From Stieleria mannarensis (lineage in GTDB: Bacteria > Planctomycetota > Planctomycetia > Pirellulales > Pirellulaceae), in contig NZ_JACEHH010000008.1 of assembly GCF_014154935.1 (NCBI RefSeq), forward strand, positions 124,001-188,000: 64,000 nucleotides of DNA. Direction: 5' to 3'. Below, piece by piece: positions 23,797-32,117 of the stretch. Numbering within the stretch: the stretch's first letter is position 1; every line of letters begins with the position of its first letter. Below the pieces are notes generated by a model. That model ran no database searches, was not told the DNA's origin, and worked only from the letters and a program-made list of their open reading frames with translations. The translations under genes and the position numbers were made by a program.

Positions 23797-24942
23797 TTAG
23801 GATCTTAACCTATTGTAAACACGGCAGATACGGCGAGCCGATTCGACGATTTCTTCCTCCGTGGAAAACCGACTCAGACTGAACCGGATCGCACTGCCGA
23901 CCGCCCATTCGGGGCAGCCCATCGCCAGCAAAACATGGCTCGGAGGGCTGCTGCCACTGCTGCACGCCGATCCGCTGCTGCAGGCCACCCCGGCGAAGTC
24001 CAACGCCATCAACATCGACTGCCGATCGGTGCCCGCAAACGAAACGCAACTCGTTCCCGGCAAACGGGTTTCGTTCTCGCCGTGGATCAACAACCCGGCA
24101 CATTCGCGGCGTAGCGTCGTTTCGAATTGATCCCGTTGGCTGACCATCTGCTGACAGCTGGCCGACTGGTTTTCCACAGCGATTTCGAGCGCTTTGGCCA
24201 TCCCGATGACGAGCGCGACCGGCTCGGTTCCCGGGCGGGTGACCAGCTGTTGCTCCCCACCAAACAGCAGGGGGCGAAGTTTGATTCCGGCGTCGATCCA
24301 CAGCGCCCCCACACCGGCCGGCCCGTGAAATTTGTGCGGGGTGAGGGTGATCGCCGCGGCGGGGAGGTCGGCGATGGTGGCGGGGAGTTTGCCGATCGAT
24401 TGGGTCGCGTCGACGTGCAACAATGCACCCGCGGCGTGACAAACCTCAGCGACGTCGACGATCGGCTGGACCACACCGGTTTCATTGTTGGCCGACATGA
24501 CCGAGACGACCGCTTGTTGGCCGGCCAGATCGGTAAGCGTTTCCCGGAGCGCGTCGACACGGACCACGCCGCCGGCGGTAACGGGCAGAAAATGGACGCG
24601 TCGGCCTTGCTTTTGAGCCTGCTGGGCGAATCCGATCACGCTGGCGTGTTCGATGCTGCTGACCACTAGCGGCGCGTCGGGTTTGCCTAAACCGGCCAAC
24701 GCCAGATTGTTTGATTCGGTGCCGCCGCTGGTCGTGATCAAACGGGCGCCGCCGGGCACGGACAGGTCGCTGCCGATGCAGGCCCCGATCCGCTGGATGG
24801 CTTCGTCCAGTCGATCGCTGCAGCCGCGGCCGATGGCGTGCTGGCTGGACGGATTGGCCGGCCCGCGGAGCATCTCGGCGTGGATCACGTCGGCGACTTG
24901 CGGGTCGATCGCGGTGGTGGCGTTGTTGTCCAGATAAATCAT
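23797..24942 (-). CDS. iscS: Cysteine desulfurase (IscS/NifS family)
   Basis: 381 aa. A fold-type I PLP enzyme taking sulfur from Cys for Fe-S cluster and thiolation pathways. Seen: MIYLDNNATT start, TSGGTESNNLAL, SSIEHASV (pyridoxal stacking His), VSVMSANNETGVVQP, HVDATQSIGKLP, and the PLP lysine K204 in TPHKFHGPAGVG. The active-site Cys lies in ACSSGSACSSGS near 322-333. Two Cys in this loop and its short length match the NifS-like group I. Its ATG abuts the TGA of the upstream membrane protein (TGAATG), so the two form an operon. No iscU is adjacent. Confidence 0.92.
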   Translation of the reverse strand: MIYLDNNATTAIDPQVADVIHAEMLRGPANPSSQHAIGRGCSDRLDEAIQRIGACIGSDLSVPGGARLITTSGGTESNNLALAGLGKPDAPLVVSSIEHASVIGFAQQAQKQGRRVHFLPVTAGGVVRVDALRETLTDLAGQQAVVSVMSANNETGVVQPIVDVAEVCHAAGALLHVDATQSIGKLPATIADLPAAAITLTPHKFHGPAGVGALWIDAGIKLRPLLFGGEQQLVTRPGTEPVALVIGMAKALEIAVENQSASCQQMVSQRDQFETTLRRECAGLLIHGENETRLPGTSCVSFAGTDRQSMLMALDFAGVACSSGSACSSGSSPPSHVLLAMGCPEWAVGSAIRFSLSRFSTEEEIVESARRICRVYNRLRS

Positions 24943-25683
24943 TCACCCGCCACGGCTGTCGAGATCCGCGAGTTGTTGCGAGGCGGGGTAGTCACGTCGC
25001 GCTTCGGCTAGCAAGTCGTCGGCCAAATCGGCGCGGTCGGCGTCCCGCAGATCGTTGACCAACATCACATATTGGTCGACCAGCCAGCGATCGACCGCGG
25101 CGGTCAATTCGGCGGCGTTGTCCTGGCCGGGTAAGGTTCGAGCCAATTGAAACAGCTCGGGCAGCATCACATACAACTCCCGTTCGGCCAACCGTTGGAC
25201 GGTCGGCCACAAGACGGACGCCCGGTTGGGATGATCGTTGTTCCAGCTGACCCAGAACGGGCTGCCGGAATCTTGCAACTGCATCGTGTCGGTCAACAAA
25301 CCGGCCACTGCGGGGGTGCTGGTCGGTCCTCGGCGGAGCGAGACCAAATGCCAACCGCTGGGCTTTTTTCCCCGCACCACGGTGATCCAACCCTTGGCCC
25401 GAATCTGACGCGCCAGCGGCCCGGTCGAGTCCCGACGTGTGATCGGGGTGATTTGAAGGTGCAAAAAAGGGATCTCGTAAAACGAGAATTGGCGGGTCTG
25501 GAAATGGCTGGGGGCAAACTCGGTCCCCGACACATTGCCCTTGATCGCCACGACGGTCGCGACCAAAAATAGGCTCAGAACCGTGCACACGATGATCAGT
25601 GAGCGGCGCGACCCTTTGCGGGAGCGACGCGGCGGATGGGGTGAGCGGGTGGAAGAGACCGACGTGGACACGATGCCATCCAT
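24943..25683 (-). CDS. Membrane-anchored hypothetical protein upstream of iscS
   Basis: 246 aa from ATG 25683. A basic N-terminal tail (residues 1-27, RRSRKGSRRS) leads into one membrane helix (LIIVCTVLSLFLVATVVAI, 28-46); the rest is outside or periplasmic. The body contains FYEIPFLHLQITPITRR, GWHLVSLRRG, SPFWVSWNNDHPNRASVLWP and a C-terminal helical part with LVDQYVMLVNDLRDADRADLADDLLAEARRD. I recognise no family. It is translated immediately before iscS with no gap, and is divergent from scpB. A functional tie to cysteine desulfurase is suggested only by this coupling. Confidence 0.75.
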   Translation of the reverse strand: MDGIVSTSVSSTRSPHPPRRSRKGSRRSLIIVCTVLSLFLVATVVAIKGNVSGTEFAPSHFQTRQFSFYEIPFLHLQITPITRRDSTGPLARQIRAKGWITVVRGKKPSGWHLVSLRRGPTSTPAVAGLLTDTMQLQDSGSPFWVSWNNDHPNRASVLWPTVQRLAERELYVMLPELFQLARTLPGQDNAAELTAAVDRWLVDQYVMLVNDLRDADRADLADDLLAEARRDYPASQQLADLDSRGG

Positions 25684-25745
25684 TGGGGATGTTTGGGCGA
25701 ACCATCAAAGTTACAGCCAAAGTACAGCATCCACCAGTTTATGCC

Positions 25746-26534
25746 ATGTATCGATCGACGTCGCTTCGCAAATCGCCGGGAATGCACGCTGTGATGTCGA
25801 CCGGCGGCAGACGCCCCTGGCCGAGGCGGGCGGCAGTCGGCCGGGCAGCGACCGGCCCGGCGAAATCCAAACGGCGACCCTACGATGTTCTTTTTCCCGG
25901 CGTTACGGTCGACCGGGCAGTGCAAGGTGAGGGGCCATCGCCGGCCGAAGCGGCCGAGGATGAAGATCCGACGATTCGCCGGATGCGATTGGAAGCGGTC
26001 TTGTTGCTCGCAAAAACGCCGTTGACCACGCGAAAACTGGCCCAATTGGCTCACTTGGCGGATGGTACCGAGACCCGTACACTTGTCCGCCGCTTGAATC
26101 AGATTTACGACAACCAGGGTCGATCGATCCGGATCGAGCAGGTCGCCGGGGGTTTTCGAATGTTAACCCGCGCCGCTTATGCCCCTTGGTTGGCCCGACT
26201 GGGACATTTACCTTCAGCTGTTCGGTTATCATCGCCGATGATGGAGACGCTGGCCGTTGTCGCGTATCGCGGTCCGGTTTCACGCGCCGACGTCGAGGCA
26301 ATTCGCGGTGTGGCTTGCGGGGAGTTGTTGCGGCAGCTGATGGAACGCGATTTAATTCGAATTTCCGGGCGGAGCGAAGAGCTCGGTCGACCCTATCTCT
26401 ACGATACGACAAAGCAATTTTTACAACTTTTTGGACTTCCCTCCGGCGACGCCCTGCCGCCGATCAATTGGGAACCGTTGCAAGAAGATGAAGAAATAGA
26501 CCCAGAACCATTTGATCCAGAACACTCGAGCTAA
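25746..26534 (+). CDS. scpB: Segregation and condensation protein B
   Basis: 262 aa from ATG 25746; the open frame extends to 25599 across the divergent gene. After about 75 basic residues the ScpB core begins: RRMRLEAVLLLAKTPLTTRKLAQLAHL, LVRRLNQIYDNQGRSIRIEQVAGGFRMLT, then ETLAVVAYRGPVSRADVEAIRGVACGELLRQLMERDLIRISGRSEELGRPYLYDTT. These are the two winged helices of ScpB, which dimerises and binds the ScpA kleisin to open or load SMC on the chromosome. scpA is not adjacent. Location beside dnaA/dnaN suits origin-proximal SMC loading. The basic N-terminal extension is unusual for the family. Confidence 0.88.
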   Translation: MYRSTSLRKSPGMHAVMSTGGRRPWPRRAAVGRAATGPAKSKRRPYDVLFPGVTVDRAVQGEGPSPAEAAEDEDPTIRRMRLEAVLLLAKTPLTTRKLAQLAHLADGTETRTLVRRLNQIYDNQGRSIRIEQVAGGFRMLTRAAYAPWLARLGHLPSAVRLSSPMMETLAVVAYRGPVSRADVEAIRGVACGELLRQLMERDLIRISGRSEELGRPYLYDTTKQFLQLFGLPSGDALPPINWEPLQEDEEIDPEPFDPEHSS

Positions 26535-26564
26535 GCAGTTTCGACATCTACGAAGGAGTCAGTC

Positions 26565-26990
26565 GTGAGCCTTGTTGCTTTCGCATCGGTCACCCCAACC
26601 CACCCGTTCGCATCCTCTCCCGCGCCGACGACAGATCATCTGGTCGATGATTCGTTGCCGTGGTTCCCCGTCGATCCGGTGCTCGACACGCCGCTGGCGG
26701 TGATCGAAGACGAAGAAGATGATCTGTATGAAGGCGATCATGACTTCGACGACGAAGACGATGACTGGGACGACATCGACGACGACGACGACGAGGATGA
26801 AGATGACGACGACGATGAAGGGGACGATGAAGAGGACGACGACTGGGAAGAAGTCGACGACGAGGATGACGACGACTTCGGCGATGACGACGAAGAATCA
26901 GACGACTTCGACGACGATGAAGCCGATGACTGGGACGACGATGACGATGACGACTGGGACGACGAGGGCGACGACGAAGAATGGGATTGA
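26565..26990 (+). CDS. Extremely acidic Asp/Glu-rich protein
   Basis: 141 aa from GTG 26565, with AAGGAG at about 26551 deciding the start. The first 47 residues are ordinary (SLVAFASVTPTHPFASSPAP, LVDDSLPWFPVDP, then TPLAVIEDEEDD). From about 48 to the end nearly every residue is Asp or Glu, punctuated by Trp at intervals (DDDWDD, DDDWEE, ADDWDD, EEWD). The codons mix GAC, GAT and GAA, so this is a maintained protein and not one pure microsatellite. Such polyanionic tails can bind basic proteins, Ca2+ or Mg2+, or act as DNA mimics. Function unknown. It lies 30 bp after scpB and is probably cotranscribed with it. Confidence 0.8.
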   Translation: MSLVAFASVTPTHPFASSPAPTTDHLVDDSLPWFPVDPVLDTPLAVIEDEEDDLYEGDHDFDDEDDDWDDIDDDDDEDEDDDDDEGDDEEDDDWEEVDDEDDDDFGDDDEESDDFDDDEADDWDDDDDDDWDDEGDDEEWD

Positions 26991-26996
26991 ATTCGA

Positions 26997-28274
26997 TCAA
27001 TCCCCCAACCGGAATAGCTCCCGCAACGCCTTGACCAGCCCCTTTTGATGCCCCTCGGCCGCATCTTCTTTTAATGACGACAGCGGCGGGTGCAACAACT
27101 TGTTGATCAACCGGTCAAGCGATTTCTCGATCTCTTTCTGCATCGCCGGTTCGCCGCCCAAGGCGTGCAACTTGGGCAGCAACCGCTCCAGTTCGTCCTG
27201 TTTGATCTGCTGGGCATGTTGCCGCAATCGTTTGATCACCGGACCGGTCGCGCGATGATTCAAATCGGTCAATAAACGCTGCGTTTCCTCGGTGATGATC
27301 CGCTGCGCTTTGGGCCATTCCTTTTCCCGCTCGTGCCGATTCCGCTGGCACGCCGCCTGTAAGTCATCGATCTGGTACAGGTACAGGTTGGGGAAATCGT
27401 CCAGCCGGGCGTCGAAGTCTCGCGGCACGGCCAGATCCAACACCAACAGCACTCGGTCGCGTCGCTGTGGCCGCAGTTTGGCGTACTGCTCGTACGTCAA
27501 AATCGGTTCGGTCGCCGCCGTCGTGCCGACCATCAAGTCCGCTTGCACGACTTGATCCAACAAACTCTCCCAAGGGGCGTATCGGATCGAAAACGCATCG
27601 GCCAGCCCCTTGGCTCGTTCCAACGATCGGTTCAAAACCACGATGTCATCCGCACCGGCCTGGATCAGATAGCGGAGCGTTTCTTCGCCCATCTCTCCGG
27701 CGCCGCAGATCAACACCCGTTTGCCGACCAGCGAATCGAACACCTCGGGGACGACTTCGCCCACCGCCACGCTGGGAACGCTGACCCGGCGGCGATGAAT
27801 CTCCGTCTCGTTTTGAACCCGTTTGGCGGCATGGTTGGCGGCTTGAAAGACCGCGTGCGTCAGCGGACCGGCCGATCCGGATTGACACGCCAAATCGTAT
27901 GCCTGTTTGACTTGCGACAGGATTTGTGATTCGCCGATCACCATGCTGTCCAGACTTGATGCGACCGTGAACAGGTGTTCGACGGCATCATGCCCGCTGC
28001 GATAGATCATCTGCTCGACGACTTCATCGGCCGGCAGCTGATGCTGTTCGGCCAGGAACCGGATCACGGCATCCCGGTCCAGCGAGAACTCTTCGTCGGT
28101 CGTCGTGTACAGCTCGGTGCGGTTACAGGTGCTCAGCAGCACCAGTTCGCCTTTGGGAAACCGTCGTCGAAACTCGTCCAAGGCCGAATCGATTTGGTCG
28201 CCCGAAAACGCAACCCGTTCGCGGAATTCGACGGCCGAGTCGTGGTGACTGCAGCCGATCATTTGCAGTTTCAT
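26997..28274 (-). CDS. hemA: Glutamyl-tRNA reductase
   Basis: 425 aa from ATG 28274, which overlaps the TGA of the upstream gene by one base. It reduces glutamyl-tRNA(Glu) to glutamate-1-semialdehyde with NADPH, the first step of C5 haem synthesis. Seen: MKLQMIGCSHHDSAVEFRER, nucleophile Cys50 in LLSTCNRTELYT, SSLDSMVIGESQILSQVKQAY, the NADPH motif VLICGAGEMGEETLRYL, and VPRDFDARL with LYLYQIDDLQAACQRN. The C-terminal dimerisation helices are complete. The longer frame to 28460 is not needed. Cotranscribed with the CcsA-like gene, as in many haem/cytochrome c operons. Confidence 0.95.
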   Translation of the reverse strand: MKLQMIGCSHHDSAVEFRERVAFSGDQIDSALDEFRRRFPKGELVLLSTCNRTELYTTTDEEFSLDRDAVIRFLAEQHQLPADEVVEQMIYRSGHDAVEHLFTVASSLDSMVIGESQILSQVKQAYDLACQSGSAGPLTHAVFQAANHAAKRVQNETEIHRRRVSVPSVAVGEVVPEVFDSLVGKRVLICGAGEMGEETLRYLIQAGADDIVVLNRSLERAKGLADAFSIRYAPWESLLDQVVQADLMVGTTAATEPILTYEQYAKLRPQRRDRVLLVLDLAVPRDFDARLDDFPNLYLYQIDDLQAACQRNRHEREKEWPKAQRIITEETQRLLTDLNHRATGPVIKRLRQHAQQIKQDELERLLPKLHALGGEPAMQKEIEKSLDRLINKLLHPPLSSLKEDAAEGHQKGLVKALRELFRLGD

Positions 28275-29110
28275 CAGCCCACCCCGTGTGAACTGAAGAT
28301 GACGCCGACGAGCGCCAGGACCAGAAAGCCCAGGCTGGCCAACGTCATGTAGAACGCCTTTCGACCTCGGCTGGCCGGCGAATACAGAAACTCGATCGCC
28401 GTGGCCGCCAACAGCCACAGAAACAGAACCAGGGACAACAGAATTCCGCCGTCGGACCATTCAAAGTGCTCGTTTTGATTCAAATTCATGATCGCCCCGG
28501 CAACCACGCCGATGCCCACCGCCGCGGTGCTGATCACGAGTGTTCGTCGGTTGGCCCAGTCGAGCGTTTCCAGCGTCGGCAGACGGAATCCGCGCATCCC
28601 GGCACGTTTGTGTTTCAGCCGCCAGGATTGCACCAGGTACATCACCCCGGCCAGAAAACCGACCAACACCGCGCCGGTCCCGACCATCATTGCCAACCCG
28701 TGAATCGATCGCCACGCGTTGGCGGTTTCGGTGCGAGAGAACCGCTCCCAGCCGCCGATCCAAATCCCCAGGCCGATGGTCAGCAAGATCAGCGGCAGAA
28801 AAAAGAAACTGATGATCGTGTCGCTGCGGCGGACATAGGCGATCAAAAAACAGATCGCCAACCCCAGCGCCAACAATAGCGACCACTCCGCCCAGCTGGA
28901 CAACAGCCCCCGGCCGTCATCGTCGGGCAGATCCACGGCCCGCAAAAACAGGTAGCTGATGTGGGTGAACAGGCCCACGCCCATCATCGCCAACACGGCC
29001 GGGGTGCGAAAACGGAATTGGCCGACAAGCCGCGTCAGTTCCAGCAGCAACGCCACCAGATAACTGGTGAAAAAACAGGTGATAGAAATCTGGTGAAGGA
29101 TTCCCAACAC
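28274..29110 (-). CDS. CcsA/HemX-like cytochrome c assembly membrane protein
   Basis: 278 aa from GTG 29110 (GGAG about 11 bases upstream), with the first membrane helix starting at once; a start at 29233 that overlaps comEC by 22 bp is possible. About eight membrane helices: ISITCFFTSYLVALLLEL, AVLAMMGVGLFTHISYLFL, WSLLLALGLAICFLIAYV, IISFFFLPLILLTIGLGIWI, LAMMVGTGAVLVGFLAGVMYL and others. The pattern (WRSIHGLAMMVGTGAVLVGFLAGVMYLVQSWRLK) is that of CcsA/HemX proteins, which handle haem for cytochrome c or regulate HemA. It is directly upstream of hemA, the classic hemX-hemA order. Confidence 0.8.
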   Translation of the reverse strand: MLGILHQISITCFFTSYLVALLLELTRLVGQFRFRTPAVLAMMGVGLFTHISYLFLRAVDLPDDDGRGLLSSWAEWSLLLALGLAICFLIAYVRRSDTIISFFFLPLILLTIGLGIWIGGWERFSRTETANAWRSIHGLAMMVGTGAVLVGFLAGVMYLVQSWRLKHKRAGMRGFRLPTLETLDWANRRTLVISTAAVGIGVVAGAIMNLNQNEHFEWSDGGILLSLVLFLWLLAATAIEFLYSPASRGRKAFYMTLASLGFLVLALVGVIFSSHGVG

Positions 29111-29211
29111 GGGCGATTTGGCTCCAAAAGCGGTCCCGAAACAAACACGTTGCAGCCTGTCATGGTACACATCGGCGTGAAAATGGCCAGAGTCGACCGG
29201 CCGACGGGGGC

Positions 29212-31848
29212 TCACCAAGGACGCTTCCGCCATGTTCGGATGCCGATTTTTCCGGTGTCATCCAGTCGCACCCGAATGGCACCGACGCGGGCGGTGATGT
29301 GCACGCCGCTGCCGGTCACCGACAACATCGTTTCGACTTCCGTCCGCGCCGCCCGACGGCTGCCGCTGACGATCGTCTGCCGCGGACGTGCCCAAGCCAA
29401 CACCACGTCGGCGTCCATCGACAAACTGCCATGGTGGGGTGCCATCAACACGCCGCCGGCCGGCGGCCGAGTCCGTGAGGCAAGCATTCCGGTCCCCGGC
29501 GGCTCCAGATCCCCCGGCAACAACAGCGTCCCGCCGCGATGGTCGATTCGCAACACCAAACTGTTCGCGTTGTCGCTGCCTCTGATCCGGCCTCGCGGCG
29601 GATGCAACACCGTCATGCCCGCCGGCATCACCATCAACCCGAGATCATCCGCACAAACCTCGCGCACCGGAACCTGGTGCCGCTCGATCGCCGCTCGAAC
29701 CGGTGCAAGGGCGGCGTCATCGCCGCGGAGCATCGCCGGCGGAGTGATGATCTGGTCGACCGAAAACCGATCCAAGATCGCCGGCAACGCGTTGTAGTGA
29801 TCCGCGTCGGCGTGCGAAAGAAACACCCCGTCCAGGTGTGTCACCCCCAGTGACCACAACGCGGTGTCGATGTCGCGACTGGTGCCGAAGTGGTTGCCCA
29901 TCCGACCGCAATCATACAACCACACCTTTCGGTCGGGCGTCCGCACGATCACGCTGGTCCCGTGGCCGACGTCAATGAAGGTGGCTTCAAGCGAGCCCGG
30001 CGGCAGCGGACTGACACGCGTCGACACCACAAAAACCGTCAATCCCCACGCCACCACCCAGCCACAGCGAAACCAACCCGCTGGCCGCGACCGCCAAATC
30101 AACGACCCCGCCATCACCGCATAAAACAGTCCCACCGCGGCGGTCGGTGGTGCCGGCAGCCACAGGTGCCCGCCCGGCCAACTCGCCGTCCATTGGATGA
30201 TCCACCACATGGATCGCAAGGCCAGGTGACAGACCGTTCCGGGGATCATGCCCAACCAACTGTGAACGGGATCCAAGATCACCGTCAACACGCCGGCCGG
30301 CAACGCCAACATCAATCCGGCCCACACCAACACGTTGGTCAACACGCTGACCAGCGACACCAGATGAAAGTTCGACCACACCAACGGCAAACTGACGGCC
30401 GTCACGCAGGCACTCAGCCAGGCCATCTGGCCGAAGAACCGGGTGACCGTCTTGACGTTGCGGACCCAGCGGCTCTGCGACGCTTCGACCAGCGTTTGGA
30501 AACCGGTTTCACGTTGCAATTCCATTTCCGACCGCATCGAACCCGGGGCGATCGGTCGCCCGGCCAACATCAACGTGATCACGGCCAAGAACGACAGATG
30601 AACCCCGACCGAAAACACGTTCATGGGGTTCAACAAGATCAGCAGCAACGCCGCGACGCCCAATGTATTGATCGGCTGGGACGTCCGCCGAACACAGGTC
30701 GACAACAACAGCATCGAAATCAAGATCGCCGCCCGCATCACCGGCGGACGACCACCTGTCACCGCGACGTACAACGCACTGATCGCCACGATCACCACAA
30801 ACCGGCTGAGCGGCTGGAGCCCCAGTGCGGAAACGATCCAGGTCACCACCAGCACCAGAATCGCCAAGTGCATCCCGCTGACCGACAGCAGATGTGCCGT
30901 GCCGGTCGCCAACAACGCATCGCGTGTCTTCGGGTCCACAAATTCACGCTGGCCGACGACCAACGCGACCGCCAACGGACCGGTCACGTCATCGGTGTGA
31001 CGCAGCAACGATTCACGCCCCCGAGTGGCGATCGCCGCGACCGCCGATGCGATCGGGTGGGGCGATGGATCCAGCAACGTGATCGCACCGGCGTGCTTCG
31101 TCTCGATTCGCCCGTGCAGCCCGCGGCGTCGATACGAAGGACGCAAGTCGCTTTCGCCAGGATTGGTCGGACCGTCAAAGGGACGCAGCCAACCGTAGAT
31201 CTCCAACCGATCCCCGGGGCGAAATCTGCTCAAGTCCCCGTCAACGTAAACCAACACCTTGCCGTCGATCGCTTCATAACCGTCCGCCCCACGGCGTTGA
31301 TCCAGCTCAACCGTCAATTGGCTTTGCCATGGCGATTGATCATCACCCCAGCGGCCGTAAGAAACCGGATTGCGGCGCAGCGAAACCGTGCGATCGAGTC
31401 GACCGCGGACCACGATCGGCTGGTCAGATTGATCGACCAACGCCATGATCGATGCGCCGCGATAGGATGTTTCGCTCCACGCGTGCAACGCCCCAAAGCA
31501 ACACATCCACAAGACCGCGGTGCACGTCCAACGGACCGCGCGAACCAATCGGAACGCTCCCGAGCGGGAGGGACGCAGCACGTGATCGATCACCAGGGGC
31601 AACAAGCCCGCCACCGCGGCGATCGACAACCAGCGCGTCACGCTGGTCCAAAACGAGGCGTACCACCACGCATCACAAACCACTCCCAGCGCCGCGAAGC
31701 AGCTGGCGATGAGAAATGGAAACCGGTGCAGCATCGACACCAATCGTCCGCCGGGCTGGAGCAAGTCCAGATGCAACCAGTCCCGCTGCATCCATTGCCG
31801 CAGCCGCGATCGTCGCCTCCAAGCCGCGTTCACCCCGGTCGCTCCCAT
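29212..31848 (-). CDS. comEC: ComEC/Rec2 DNA-uptake channel
   Basis: 878 aa from ATG 31848; TTG 31884, inside a repeat, would add 12 codons. Order: membrane helices near the N-terminus, an OB-like DUF4131 part (VVRGRLDRTVSLRRN; GKVLVYVDGDLSRFRPGDRLEIYGWLRP), the competence core with LLATGTAHLLSVSGMHLAILV and FIGGRPPVMRAA-like helices, then a C-terminal metallo-beta-lactamase part (ATFIDVGHGTSVIVR; LDGVFLSHADADHYNALPAIL; LLLPGDLE; LMAPHHGSL). ComEC carries single-stranded DNA across the inner membrane, and the MBL domain probably degrades the second strand. No other com genes are nearby. Confidence 0.93.
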   Translation of the reverse strand: MGATGVNAAWRRRSRLRQWMQRDWLHLDLLQPGGRLVSMLHRFPFLIASCFAALGVVCDAWWYASFWTSVTRWLSIAAVAGLLPLVIDHVLRPSRSGAFRLVRAVRWTCTAVLWMCCFGALHAWSETSYRGASIMALVDQSDQPIVVRGRLDRTVSLRRNPVSYGRWGDDQSPWQSQLTVELDQRRGADGYEAIDGKVLVYVDGDLSRFRPGDRLEIYGWLRPFDGPTNPGESDLRPSYRRRGLHGRIETKHAGAITLLDPSPHPIASAVAAIATRGRESLLRHTDDVTGPLAVALVVGQREFVDPKTRDALLATGTAHLLSVSGMHLAILVLVVTWIVSALGLQPLSRFVVIVAISALYVAVTGGRPPVMRAAILISMLLLSTCVRRTSQPINTLGVAALLLILLNPMNVFSVGVHLSFLAVITLMLAGRPIAPGSMRSEMELQRETGFQTLVEASQSRWVRNVKTVTRFFGQMAWLSACVTAVSLPLVWSNFHLVSLVSVLTNVLVWAGLMLALPAGVLTVILDPVHSWLGMIPGTVCHLALRSMWWIIQWTASWPGGHLWLPAPPTAAVGLFYAVMAGSLIWRSRPAGWFRCGWVVAWGLTVFVVSTRVSPLPPGSLEATFIDVGHGTSVIVRTPDRKVWLYDCGRMGNHFGTSRDIDTALWSLGVTHLDGVFLSHADADHYNALPAILDRFSVDQIITPPAMLRGDDAALAPVRAAIERHQVPVREVCADDLGLMVMPAGMTVLHPPRGRIRGSDNANSLVLRIDHRGGTLLLPGDLEPPGTGMLASRTRPPAGGVLMAPHHGSLSMDADVVLAWARPRQTIVSGSRRAARTEVETMLSVTGSGVHITARVGAIRVRLDDTGKIGIRTWRKRPW

Positions 31849-31884
31849 TAGCGTGCTGGCAATCAACAGGATTCGCCGCCCCAA

Positions 31885-31912
31885 CGTAGCTACCTTCGCC
31901 AGAAGCTGGTCC
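31885..31912 (-). repeat. Dispersed element B, copy 3 (partial)
   Basis: CGTAGCTACCTTCGCCAGAA then GCTGGTCC on the + strand, the inverted core of element B with changes at its end. It covers the region just upstream of the comEC start. Confidence 0.7.
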
Positions 31913-32117
31913 CCCCGGGATTGTCCACACTCCCCGGTCGCAAACGATCAAAAGTTCTGACCGAATGATCCGCACGACCTTCTGCGGCAAAAGTGGCGAC
32001 GTCAAAGTTGCCCTCTGCCGTTAGAATAGACCAGTCGCGACTGGCAATGAAGTAGTCCGGCACCCCCTGAAGAGAACTTTCCATCGCAACGCCATTCCAA
32101 TCGTGAAACCCACCGTC

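Noticed and set aside
26738-27064. Ser-rich 108-aa minus ORF opposite the acidic protein
   Set aside because: GAC/GAT codons read backwards give Ser; no independent support.
29890-31851. 653-aa + strand ORF opposite comEC
   Set aside because: Arg/His/Gln-rich shadow of a well-supported comEC; no ribosome site or family signal.
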